A stretch of 64,000 nucleotides of DNA, taken from Methanosarcina sp. 2.H.T.1A.6. GTDB lineage: Archaea; Halobacteriota; Methanosarcinia; Methanosarcinales; Methanosarcinaceae. This document shows, piece by piece, positions 27,223-36,049 of the stretch (positions are counted from its first letter, which is position 1; each line of letters begins with the position of its first letter). The DNA lies in NCBI RefSeq assembly GCF_000979455.1, contig NZ_JJOY01000042.1, positions 1 to 64,000 of the forward strand, read 5' to 3'. The notes under the pieces were generated by a model. It searched no databases. It was not told the origin of the DNA and saw only the letters and a list, made by a program, of their open reading frames with translations. Made by a program: the position numbers and the translations under genes.

Positions 27223-28854
27223 TCAGTCCCGTGGGACTTCCTCAACTTCGATGCCCCCTTCAAAAACTACTGGGGCTCCCACAGCCTGTTCTATAAGTAC
27301 TTTGGACTGGAGAGAGTATCCAAAAATCTTCTTAAAGAATTTTTTCTGTTTCTCAACTTCCCAGATTTCGAGCTGGCACTCCTGCTGGGCGTGCATTTCA
27401 AGCACAAGACTTTCGGTGGAAGCAATATAGAAACGGACATGGGATACAATACCGGTATGGGTACGGTCAAGCCCTTCGGCAATACGGAGAAGGGCACTGA
27501 GCGCCCTGATACTTTTTACAGCTTCTTTACTTAACCCTGCAAGGTTGGGATGCTTCTTTTTAGGGGTGTTTTTCCTGTGGAAATACGCAAGGTTTGCAAT
27601 GATTTCTATTTCTTCAGGCTGGAAGCCGGGGAGGCTGCTCTCTCTTATAAGGTGATAGGCATGTGCCTGATGGGTATCATATGAGAGAAATGTCCCTATA
27701 TCGTGCAGAGTCGCGCCATACTCGAGAAGCTCTCTCTCGCTCTCCTGAAACTCATAGACCCCAAGAGCCTGAATGCTGTCAAAGAGTTCAAGGGCAAGCC
27801 TGGTAACGATATGTGCATGTTCTTCGTCAAAGTTGCAGGCAAGGCCAAGCTGCATGATGCTGCGTTTTCTTACCGACATCTGCGTGACCATATAAGAGAA
27901 TTCGCTCTTTGAGATATAGTCCACTAGCAGCCCTTCCCTGAGCCCGCGCTTGCTGACCGTAATCTCTGAAAGTTCGAGTCCCTCCATAAGCGTCTCGATG
28001 ATTGCAGCGCCTGAAAGAATGATGTCTGCCCTCTGGGAGTTTATCCCCGGAAATTTGCGCCTCTCTTCAAGCGGCAGGGCGCACATTGCCCGGACAATTT
28101 TCTTCAGGTCTTCGTACTCCAGCTTCTCGAAACTTTCATGGGCTGTTTTATGAAGGTAAACAAAAGCGATTTTTGCAAGGTTTTCGATAGTCCCCGAGCT
28201 CCCAATCACACAGCCTACCCTGTACCTGGAAAGTTCTTTTGTTATATCCGCAGTCTTGCGCCGTATGTAGGCTTTGATCTGCTCATAACGCTCCTCGGAA
28301 ACCGGACCTGTTTCATCCGGAAGAAACATGTTTGTCAGACGGATTGACCCGAGATTAAGGGAGTGAAGGAAGTAACACTGACTCTGGTCCCCTACCGATA
28401 CTTCAGTGCTCCCACCCCCGATATCAATAAAAAGGGCTTTTGAATAACCAAGGCGGAGCCCGCTTGAGACCCCCAGATAGATCAGGCGGGCTTCTTCTAA
28501 CCCTGAAATCGTACAGACCTCAAGGTTTGCCTCTCTTTTAATCATTTCAAGAAACTGGACCCTATTGCTCGCATCCCGGGTTGCAGAGGTTGCCACAGCT
28601 ATGATCTCTTCTGCCCTGTAAGCCCTTGCAAGTTCCATGAACTTTTTACAGACAACGGTTGCCCTCTCCATTGCTTTTAGCTGCAGGATCCTGTCTATAA
28701 ACTCCTTTTCTCCAAGCCGCACCGTTTCCTTCTGCTTGGTCAGGGGCTGGTAAGACCCGTTGGAATTGATCCGGACCAGAAGAAGCCGGACCGAGTTCGT
28801 CCCTATATCAATAAACGCAACAACCCTGCCGTCGGAATTTTTCTCGGGTTCCAT
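27223..28854 (-). CDS. ppx: Exopolyphosphatase / pppGpp phosphohydrolase family (Ppx/GppA)
   Basis: The protein has the ASKHA fold signatures of Ppx: AFIDIGTNSVRLLLVRI at residues 13-29 (phosphate loop 1), FIDIGGGSTEVSVG near 140 (loop 2), and VIGSSGTIENLAKIA near 215. The C-terminal HD-type domain is intact (GATLHDIGTFLSY near 383, then FHRKNTPKKKHPNL). Ppx removes terminal phosphates from polyphosphate. The length of 543 is in the family range. The ATG at 28854 has AGGTGG 6-10 nt upstream. It is on the same strand as ppk, separated by about 410 bp that contain a hairpin-flanked element, and converges with the CYTH/CHAD gene. Confidence 0.93.
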   Translation of the reverse strand: MEPEKNSDGRVVAFIDIGTNSVRLLLVRINSNGSYQPLTKQKETVRLGEKEFIDRILQLKAMERATVVCKKFMELARAYRAEEIIAVATSATRDASNRVQFLEMIKREANLEVCTISGLEEARLIYLGVSSGLRLGYSKALFIDIGGGSTEVSVGDQSQCYFLHSLNLGSIRLTNMFLPDETGPVSEERYEQIKAYIRRKTADITKELSRYRVGCVIGSSGTIENLAKIAFVYLHKTAHESFEKLEYEDLKKIVRAMCALPLEERRKFPGINSQRADIILSGAAIIETLMEGLELSEITVSKRGLREGLLVDYISKSEFSYMVTQMSVRKRSIMQLGLACNFDEEHAHIVTRLALELFDSIQALGVYEFQESERELLEYGATLHDIGTFLSYDTHQAHAYHLIRESSLPGFQPEEIEIIANLAYFHRKNTPKKKHPNLAGLSKEAVKSIRALSALLRIAEGLDRTHTGIVSHVRFYIASTESLVLEMHAQQECQLEIWEVEKQKKFFKKIFGYSLQSKVLIEQAVGAPVVFEGGIEVEEVPRD

Positions 28855-29267
28855 TTATGACCACCTGAAAGCCCTTCCTTTCGTTTTTATAGAAGGATTA
28901 AGAGAGCTTCATAAACTCCACAATATCAGTTTACATTTTGATTCAATTTGAGATTTATTTCAGTCGAATACCCCGTTGCTTGTAGCGGGGTGCGCCAGCG
29001 CAACTTTGATTTTCCGGATAGTATTTTCCTGAGTTCTATCTTTCTATATATGTGAAATTGTAAGTTCAAAAACCCTGCCCATGTCAATTACCCCTGAGCT
29101 AAATACTCAGGGGTTTTCCTGCTGAGGGTTTATGAAACTCCAGAGAGTAGCATAAAAATTTCAAGTAAAACTTCAAATGGAAAAGGAAAACACAGAAAAC
29201 TAAAGGAAAAGAGAAAACAAAAGGGAAGGGAAGAGAGAAAACAAAAAAAGATTATGAAAGTTTTCTT
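28855..29267. other. ppx-ppk intergenic region
   Basis: The 413 bp hold the hairpin-bounded element at 28970-29113 and A/G-rich low-complexity sequence (29160-29250) just after the ppk stop. No ORF is supported. Confidence 0.5.
28970..29113 (+). mobile_element. Hairpin-bounded 144-bp element, possible IS200/IS605-type relic
   Basis: The left boundary is ACCCCGTTGC-TT-GTAGCGGGGT (28970-28991), followed by a second small dyad TGCG-CCAG-CGCA (28991-29002). The right boundary is CCCCTGAG-CTAAATA-CTCAGGGG (29091-29113) followed by TTTTCC. Between them are about 90 bp of AT-rich non-coding sequence. Subterminal hairpins without inverted terminal repeats are typical of IS200/IS605 ends, and short non-autonomous derivatives are known. 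No transposase or TnpB remains, so the assignment is an inference. Confidence 0.4.
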
Positions 29268-31463
29268 TCAGCCGTTTTCCGTTTTAAGCTCCCAGATGCC
29301 TCTGTTCTCAAGCATCCAGAGCTGAGAATCCAGTTCTTCTTCATCGGGCTGTGGGTAGATCCTTTCAGTCCTGCCATTAGGGAGGAGAAGGCGAGCTTTT
29401 ATGTTATCTTTCAGGTGGGTACCGAGGATGACATCGCGCATGATAGGAATGTAATCTGAAGATACTGGAAAGAGAACTTCGACCCGGTTGTCAAGGTTGC
29501 GGGGCATAAGGTCGGCACTGCCCATAAAGATCTCTTCTTTTCCGCCGTTCCTGAAATAATATACTCTCGAGTGCTCAAGAAAACGCCCGACTATAGAAGT
29601 GACTCTGATATTTTCGCTCAGCCCGTAAATGCCGGGCCTGAGGCAGCAGATGCCCCTGACAATGAGGTCTACCTTTACTCCAACCAGTGAAGCTCTGTAG
29701 AGTTCCCGGATGCACTGGTAGTCCACAAGGGAATTCATCTTGAAAAGCAGGTGACCGTCCCCAAATTTTTCGTGCAGGTCAATCTCGCGCCTGATGCGTT
29801 CAAGGATCTGATGCCTCATATTCTGCGGAGCTACCAGGAGCTTGATATAATGGTCCTTCCTGGAATAACCTGTGAGGGCATTGAAAAGGTCAGAGACGTC
29901 TTTGCCTATGAAAGGATCACTTGTGAGGTAGCCGAAATCAGTATAGAGTCTTCCTGTGACAGCGTTATAGTTTCCCGTGCTCATATGCACATAATATCTG
30001 ATGCCTTCTGTTTCGGCTCTTACAATAAGGCACATCTTGGCATGGGTTTTGCGTCCGGGAAAGCCGTAGGCTACGTGAACGCCCTTACGTTCGAGTTCCT
30101 TTGCCCATCCAATGTTATTCTCTTCGTCAAAGCGGGCTTTAAGTTCGACAAGGACTGCAACCTGCTTGTTCCGGTCCGCAGCTTTCATAAGAGCCTGGAT
30201 AATCCTGGAGTTGTCATCTACCCTGTATAACGTCATTTTAATTGCCAGAACATCCGGGTCATCAGCGGCTTCTTCAACCAGATCGGTTACCGATTCGAAA
30301 CTGTCGTAAGGGTGATAGAGAAGGACATCCTTCTTTTTCAAGGCTGTAAAAATATTTTCCTTATTAGCCAGAGAGGAATGTTTTCTCTGCTCAAAAGGCT
30401 CATATTTGAGTTCCGGACGATTAATTTGCGTAAGCTTCATGAGGCTTGAGAGGCCCAGAGGCGCCGCTGCCCTGAACATCAGAGGAGGAGTTAGCTCCAG
30501 GTTCTTAAGGAGAATATCAGAAACCCTTTCAGGCATAGTATAGTCGGTTTCAAGCCGGACAGCAGGCCCGAAGTAGTTTCTCCCCACCCTCTGCTTTACA
30601 GCAGTCAGGAGGTCTTTGTCCCCGTCCTCGTCAAAGCCGAGATCAGCATCTCGTGTGATCCTGAAAGGATAAGCTCCGAGGATACGCTGTCCGGGGAACA
30701 GCAGATCGAGGTTTGCAGCAATCAGCTGTTCGAGCCACACAAAACGCCCTGATTTTAGTTCTTCAAAACTGGAAATTATTTTTTCCTGGCCTTCTTCAGG
30801 AACAACGATCAACCTTGTGAACAGAGGAGGGATCTTGACCCTGGCAAAACGTTCCCCGTATTCCAGATCATCAATAAGTACGGCAAGGTTAAGACTGAGA
30901 TTTGAAATATGGGGGAAAGGATGACCTGAGTCGAAACCAAGGGGAGTAAGTAGCGGAAAAATATTTCTTTCGAAGTAGTCCCTGAGCTTTTCTCTATCTT
31001 CTCCGGAAAGCTCAAAGTAGTTAAGGACTTTAATTCCCTTTTCCCTTAGAGCCGGTTCGAGCACTTCATTCCAGCAGCTGTCTTTTAGAGGAAGCTGCTT
31101 TAGAAGTTCTTCCCGGATGACCTGCAGCTGCTCCTGAGCCAGTTCATCTGCGCGGTCTTCCTTTGCCCCTTCAGTAATACGTTTCTTGACCCCGGAGACC
31201 CTGACCATGAAAAACTCATCAAGGTTGCTCCCGAAGATGGAAAGAAACTTAACTCTCTCAAGCAGAGGATTACGTTCATCCAGAGCTTCTTCGAGTACTC
31301 TGTCATTAAACTGGAGCCAGCTGTATTCCCGGTCCGCATAAAGGCATGGGTCACTCAGGTCAGGCATACCTGATACTTCAACCCGGACCCCATCAACACT
31401 ATCCGTAACCAATCTATCAAAATCTGCACAATGAATTGGGAAGTTACGCTCCATTCCTATCAC
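29268..31463 (-). CDS. ppk: Polyphosphate kinase 1
   Basis: Ppk1 reversibly makes polyphosphate from ATP. The N-terminal domain begins REYSWLQFNDRVLEEALDERNPLLERVKFLSIFGSNLDEFFMVRVSG (about residues 46-92). The catalytic domains carry LLYHPYDSFESV, the autophosphorylated-histidine motif in KTHAKMCLI (about 460) and HMSTGNYN (about 485), then SADLMPRNLDNRVEVLFPV and FLEHSRVYYFRNG. The length (about 730) is normal for Ppk1. The start is uncertain: GTG 31463, ATG 31454 or ATG 31367 (MPDLSDP), none with a good ribosome site. With ppx and the CYTH/CHAD gene it forms a polyphosphate cluster. Confidence 0.95.
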   Translation of the reverse strand: MIGMERNFPIHCADFDRLVTDSVDGVRVEVSGMPDLSDPCLYADREYSWLQFNDRVLEEALDERNPLLERVKFLSIFGSNLDEFFMVRVSGVKKRITEGAKEDRADELAQEQLQVIREELLKQLPLKDSCWNEVLEPALREKGIKVLNYFELSGEDREKLRDYFERNIFPLLTPLGFDSGHPFPHISNLSLNLAVLIDDLEYGERFARVKIPPLFTRLIVVPEEGQEKIISSFEELKSGRFVWLEQLIAANLDLLFPGQRILGAYPFRITRDADLGFDEDGDKDLLTAVKQRVGRNYFGPAVRLETDYTMPERVSDILLKNLELTPPLMFRAAAPLGLSSLMKLTQINRPELKYEPFEQRKHSSLANKENIFTALKKKDVLLYHPYDSFESVTDLVEEAADDPDVLAIKMTLYRVDDNSRIIQALMKAADRNKQVAVLVELKARFDEENNIGWAKELERKGVHVAYGFPGRKTHAKMCLIVRAETEGIRYYVHMSTGNYNAVTGRLYTDFGYLTSDPFIGKDVSDLFNALTGYSRKDHYIKLLVAPQNMRHQILERIRREIDLHEKFGDGHLLFKMNSLVDYQCIRELYRASLVGVKVDLIVRGICCLRPGIYGLSENIRVTSIVGRFLEHSRVYYFRNGGKEEIFMGSADLMPRNLDNRVEVLFPVSSDYIPIMRDVILGTHLKDNIKARLLLPNGRTERIYPQPDEEELDSQLWMLENRGIWELKTENG

Positions 31464-32114
31464 GCGTAGCCTGGGTTTTGTGTTTCTTCAGAGCCATCCT
31501 CAAAAATATAAGAAGATCGGAATATAAGATTTTTGCCTGTTTCATTATTTGACATTATTATCAGATGTTCGTTCAGTATAATTAGCAGGGTTTAAAAGAA
31601 GATAACCTCGAATTTACTCAACAGCTAAAATAGCCAGTTTTCGGAAAAATATTCCCTGAACTGCATATCAACCCTTTCAATAACCATTAGCCGACTGAGT
31701 TTTCTATTCCCTGTCCGAGGCAAGGCGCATCTTCTTATAAAGTTATCGGAGATGCATTGACACTAAGACGTATATAAACTTTTGGATTAACAGGAATGTA
31801 AGAACTGCCCGAAATCTTAGTCAACTCACTACTATTTATTAATATATAGTACTAAAGACTTATAATATTATCTCTTAGAAAACAGAGAAAAATAAACAAA
31901 AAATTAGGCACAATGCCACAAAAAAGAACATAGCGGATCTACAAAACCGAAAATAACAAGATAGTATCAGGGAAAACCATCAAAAACCGCCAGAAAATAC
32001 CACACGTGTTTGAAATAAAGATATTTTAGAAGAAATTTATAAATTGCCCTGATAGTAGAATATAAGATATAGATTTTGACTTGAAAAAATATCCATTAAC
32101 ATTCAAATTGCCTT
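31464..32114. other. 650-bp intergenic region upstream of ppk
   Basis: AT-rich, with no supported ORF. A small palindrome ACACGTGT near 32003 and several TATA-like stretches are visible, but none can be tied to ppk with confidence. Confidence 0.45.
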
Positions 32115-34238
32115 TTAATTTTTAAATTTATCCATTAAATGGGCATAAAATTCCTGTTCTTTTCCTGTGGTCTTCCTCAGTAACCTTTCTACAATCAACT
32201 CAGGAGTGCTTCTTGCCACACGATTGTATACCGGGTTTCGGTTTACTATAAGTTCCAGGCTGGAATCCAGCCCCTCGGCTTCGATTCCGTCCACTCTGAT
32301 GTCTGTCCCGGTATTTTCAAGGATCAATCCCGAAAGATGGGAGACAAAAACCCCAAGGCTCTCTTCGTTCCGGGCAAGGTATTCAAGGATCCCTGCTATG
32401 ATCCGGGCTGAGGCTCCTGGTTCGGTAATTGATTCCAGCTCATCTGCAAGCACAAGTTTTCCGGAAGCTTCGGATAGCACGGAAAATTGCTTGAGGGTTG
32501 TTTCAAAGGCTCCTGCATCAAGAGTTCCTTTTGATTTTCCAAAATAATAGAATTCTTCTACAGGCCCCAGCTCAAGTTCTTTTGCAGGGACAGGAAAGCC
32601 CATGTGTCCGAGGACTACACACTGGGCAAGCAATTCAAGTAAAGAGGTTTTGCCCCCGGAGTTCACACCGCTCAAAAGTACAACCCTGTTTTCGAGACCT
32701 TCCGGAGAAAAACGAGTTTTTCCGACGGAATAACTGACAGGGTCAATTTCTCCGTACCTGGCTTTCAGGAAAAGATTTTCTCCCTCTTCAAAGCCAATTC
32801 CAGCTTCGGGGACAGTCTCCGGCATTTTCAGCCGGAACTGCGCGGCAAAGCAGGCTATGGAAAAACCCAGGTCAAAGTCAAGTACCTCCCTGACAAGCCT
32901 TTCTACAGGCTGGCGGAAAGTTGAGAGGACTTTTGCAAGCTCCCTTTTGCGGGTAAGCCTTGCTTTTTCAAGGGACATATTCAGTTTTTGCCTGAAAAGC
33001 TGCAGTTGAGCCTGTTCTACCCTGAGAGGATAGGAAATTTCGTCGGAAAAGAGAGAGTCAAGCATCAGTTTTTCCTGTTTCTGGAAATTGAGCTTTTCTG
33101 CGAGTCCCTCTTTTACGGCTCCGACCTCGCCTGTGTAGACCCTGTGGAGTTCTTTTGCAAGCAGGTCTTTAATTTCCATTCCCCCGCTCACAAGCTTGAT
33201 GAGTTCCTGCCCGCTCAGGGTAAGGGAACTTGATTCGAGTTTCAGGTTCATGTGCTGGTTTGCCTCATTTAAGGCAGAGGTCAGCACAGGATCAAGGTTT
33301 TTCAGGGCAGCTCCAAGCCTGTCAAGTTCGGGGTCAAAACCCTCAACAGGCTTTCCATCCTCTCCCACTTTTAGAAGGGCTGTTTTAAGGGTCTCAATAT
33401 CCTCTTCTGAGAGTTCCTCGAAGAAATCAAAGCCTGAAGACCGCAGAGTTGATGCTATATTCAGGCAAGCAAGGATGCAGGCCAGGTTCCTTGCAAAAAA
33501 AGCCAGCTCCACTTCAGGCAGGATCTGCCAGAATTCCGCTTTTGAAGGGTCCTGGAAAAACTCGGGCTCAAGCCCTTCAGGAAGGTCAAAACTAAGATAA
33601 GTATCATCAAAAATAATCACATTCGAGTAGCCTCTCGCGAGATCTACGAACTCGGAAAAATCCTCCACAACCTGGACAGGCAAAAATGCCTGGAACCTTT
33701 CCCTGGCTGCATCCAGAGTTTTCTGGTCCCCGGAGAGGATGGTCCTGTCCCTTACCCTCAGGTTTCCCGGTATCGGCCTGAGTTTTTTCACGCTGGAAAG
33801 GAGATTCAGGAACGCCTTATCCGCAGAGAGAGCATCTGCCAGCTCCAGGTACTCTTCTACAAAAGCCCTTCTCTCCTGGATAAGGTCCATACGGGACGCA
33901 GGAAACGGGTAAAAAAGGTCCAGCTTGTCCCTCGCATGCGGCGTGTGAGCAAACGTCTTTATCAGCTCAAGCAGGCGGGAGTACAGGTCAAGAGCCTCTT
34001 TTGTTTTCAGAAAATCGGAAATTGCACATCCCTCAGCCTGGGCCCTGACATCCCTGGCAAGGGAAAGGGCAAATGTATGGCTGACCCCATTGACCTCGGA
34101 AAGCGAAGCTATGTCTCCTTCAAGAATTGCCTGGAGAGCTGCATCCTCACTTCCAAAATGCTCGACAAGCCTGCTGGCTACTCGCTCACCTATTCCATGA
34201 AGTTCCCGTAAACCTGAGAGTTGCTGAGAAGATGCCAT
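32115..34238 (-). CDS. HhH-containing MutS-like ATPase
   Basis: The N-terminus has a helix-hairpin-helix DNA-binding unit (LRELHGIGERVASRLVEHFG) with a second similar unit near residue 45. A long helical clamp/lever-like region follows (about 270-470). The C-terminal third is a MutS-type ABC ATPase: LLSGVNSGGKTSLLELLAQC (Walker A, about 535), VLADELESITEPG (Walker B, about 600) and FVSHLSG. There is no MutS mismatch-recognition domain I, so this is one of the archaeal MutS-like proteins rather than a classical MutS. A role in DNA structure recognition is inference. The start at ATG 34238 (MASSQQL) is preferred to a TTG six nt upstream. Confidence 0.85.
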   Translation of the reverse strand: MASSQQLSGLRELHGIGERVASRLVEHFGSEDAALQAILEGDIASLSEVNGVSHTFALSLARDVRAQAEGCAISDFLKTKEALDLYSRLLELIKTFAHTPHARDKLDLFYPFPASRMDLIQERRAFVEEYLELADALSADKAFLNLLSSVKKLRPIPGNLRVRDRTILSGDQKTLDAARERFQAFLPVQVVEDFSEFVDLARGYSNVIIFDDTYLSFDLPEGLEPEFFQDPSKAEFWQILPEVELAFFARNLACILACLNIASTLRSSGFDFFEELSEEDIETLKTALLKVGEDGKPVEGFDPELDRLGAALKNLDPVLTSALNEANQHMNLKLESSSLTLSGQELIKLVSGGMEIKDLLAKELHRVYTGEVGAVKEGLAEKLNFQKQEKLMLDSLFSDEISYPLRVEQAQLQLFRQKLNMSLEKARLTRKRELAKVLSTFRQPVERLVREVLDFDLGFSIACFAAQFRLKMPETVPEAGIGFEEGENLFLKARYGEIDPVSYSVGKTRFSPEGLENRVVLLSGVNSGGKTSLLELLAQCVVLGHMGFPVPAKELELGPVEEFYYFGKSKGTLDAGAFETTLKQFSVLSEASGKLVLADELESITEPGASARIIAGILEYLARNEESLGVFVSHLSGLILENTGTDIRVDGIEAEGLDSSLELIVNRNPVYNRVARSTPELIVERLLRKTTGKEQEFYAHLMDKFKN

Positions 34239-34291
34239 ATTCAAAACACTTTTAGAAAATCAATTGAACAGGGTCCTATGCCCGAATGTTT

Positions 34292-35269
34292 TCAGTTCAG
34301 AAGGAGCTCAAGTTCTTTTTCAAGATCGGAGCGCATGGAAGCTGTGTATCCGTGCGTTTTTTCAGTAACATTATACATTGCCTTCGGTTCTTTTGCAAGG
34401 TCAAAGGTCCTGAGTGCCAGTTCATGGGAGATTACAGTATCATTAAAAGAATGAATCAGCACAAGCCTTGAAGGAGGCAGGGCACTTAAATAGGTGTCAG
34501 GGTCAATTGAGCGGGAGAAACGATAAGCTTCGGAGTCAGCTATGCCGGCAGGGTCACTCTCTTCAATGCCGTACCCGGAAGTACTGATCCCTATAACTCC
34601 TTTAAGGGAAGGGTCAAGAGCACAGGCAATAATTGCAAACCTGCCACCGTTACTTTCCCCGAGGATTGCAAGCCTTTCAGGATTTATTTCAGGCTGGACG
34701 GAAAGCACATCTACGGCTTTGAGGGTATCATAAACCATAAGGTATTCAACAGGTTCAAGCCCTGCCCTGAAAAGTTCGAGATCTCTTTTAATGTTTACTG
34801 CGCCCTGATTACGCTGGTCAAGGGCAAGGGTTGCATACCCCATTTTAGAGAGTTCGGCAGCCAGCCCCTGTTCACCTTCTTTGCTAACTCCTGCTCCCGG
34901 AAGCAGAACTATACCGGCGGAAGAAGAAGAGTTTGCAGGAACCCTCAGTAGAGCCTGGACTTTTTCGCCTCTGCTCTCAAAAGATACCAGTTTCAGAATA
35001 TCCGGATCTTCAGGAGAGTACAGGTCTTCAATTTCCTGAACCGTAAACACAGGCTCGTCCCTCGGGGGAAAAGATAATGTGCCTGCCTTCGAAATCTCCC
35101 ACGGAAGAGTTTCCCCTATGGAATTAGAGGGGTTGTACATGACCCCGAAGATACCCATAGCTATCAGGAGAAAGCCCAGGAAAAAAACAAAGGGTTTCGG
35201 GATTCTGGCGCCTGAAGAAGCTTTCTTCGTTTTTTTGAGTTCTTTTTTTCCAGAAATATGCTTGCTCAA
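34292..35269 (-). CDS. Membrane-anchored alpha/beta hydrolase
   Basis: A basic N-terminus (KKELKKTKKASSG) is followed by one hydrophobic segment (FVFFLGFLLIAMGIFGVMY, about residues 28-46), so the catalytic part is probably outside the cell. The fold has VLLPGAGVSKEG (oxyanion region, about 125), the nucleophile elbow GESNGGR (about 207-213), an acid in HSFNDTV (about 278) and a catalytic His in TEKTHGYTAS (about 310). The family resembles dienelactone hydrolase/peptidase-like esterases, but the substrate is unknown. The start is TTG 35269 with GGCAGGG 6-9 nt upstream. It lies 24 nt behind the Sec61-beta gene, probably in one transcript. Confidence 0.82.
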   Translation of the reverse strand: MSKHISGKKELKKTKKASSGARIPKPFVFFLGFLLIAMGIFGVMYNPSNSIGETLPWEISKAGTLSFPPRDEPVFTVQEIEDLYSPEDPDILKLVSFESRGEKVQALLRVPANSSSSAGIVLLPGAGVSKEGEQGLAAELSKMGYATLALDQRNQGAVNIKRDLELFRAGLEPVEYLMVYDTLKAVDVLSVQPEINPERLAILGESNGGRFAIIACALDPSLKGVIGISTSGYGIEESDPAGIADSEAYRFSRSIDPDTYLSALPPSRLVLIHSFNDTVISHELALRTFDLAKEPKAMYNVTEKTHGYTASMRSDLEKELELLLN

Positions 35270-35293
35270 GGGAACCCTGCCAGAAAACCGTAG

Positions 35294-35461
35294 TTACGGC
35301 CAGAAGCCGTTTACAGCACTTAAGAATAGTACTACTATGCCCGCAAGGGCGCCGGCAATCAGAACTGTTTTGGGTTGGATGTGAACCGCATTTTTGTCAG
35401 CTTCGTAGTAGCGCATGAGCCCTGCTGAGGACTGAAGTCCGGTACCTGATTTTTTAGCCAT
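35294..35461 (-). CDS. secG: Preprotein translocase subunit Sec61-beta
   Basis: This 55-residue gene encodes MAKKSGTGLQSSAGLMRYYE, then a short loop, then one transmembrane helix (VLIAGALAGIVVLFLSAV) and NGFWP. That is the exact architecture of archaeal Sec61-beta (sometimes called SecG): a cytoplasmic Gly/Ser-rich N-terminus with the SSAGLMRYY box and a single tail anchor. It is the small, non-essential third subunit of the SecYE channel. The ATG at 35461 follows AAGGTG with 8-nt spacing. It is followed by the anchored hydrolase. Identification rests on recognisable sequence across the full length. Confidence 0.92.
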   Translation of the reverse strand: MAKKSGTGLQSSAGLMRYYEADKNAVHIQPKTVLIAGALAGIVVLFLSAVNGFWP

Positions 35462-35483
35462 GAGTAAAACACCTTATGAATGC

Positions 35484-35595
35484 ATGTGATATTGATTATG
35501 TGATATTGATTATGTGATACTGATTATGTGATATTGATTATGTGATATTGATTATGTGATATTGATTATGTGATATTGATCATGTGATACTGATT
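35484..35595. repeat. Eight tandem 14-nt units
   Basis: ATGTGATA(T/C)TGATT is repeated eight times with only T/C changes, beginning 23 nt upstream of the Sec61-beta start codon and thus within or next to its promoter. Confidence 0.95.
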
Positions 35596-35809
35596 AATTG
35601 ATTAAAAGTTACGTTCTTGATTGGAAGTTACATTTAATTAGAAATTTAGTTTAAGATTTGGATTCATTGGATCAATATTCGTTATCATATCCTGTGATAA
35701 CCATATGAAGTATTATTTTTGGAATATGTATTTAGATAGAGAATTATCCGTGTGTTTATATATATTTAATTGATTATTTATACATTTACTTATTTAGTTA
35801 CTCATTTAC

Positions 35810-35848
<39 letters not shown>

Positions 35849-36049
35849 GGAATATTATCTTGAAATTAGAAAATGTAACTCAACTGTAAATTTACTGTTA
35901 GTTTTGAACTACTCATTTAGATAGTTACCAGATAATTTACAGTTCTCATATATAAATCCTGCAGAGCTATTCCGGAGCAATCCTGCGACAAGAAAGGAAA
36001 CCTGTGATCTTAAGGATCCAAGGATCCGAAAAACCAGAGACTGAAGACC

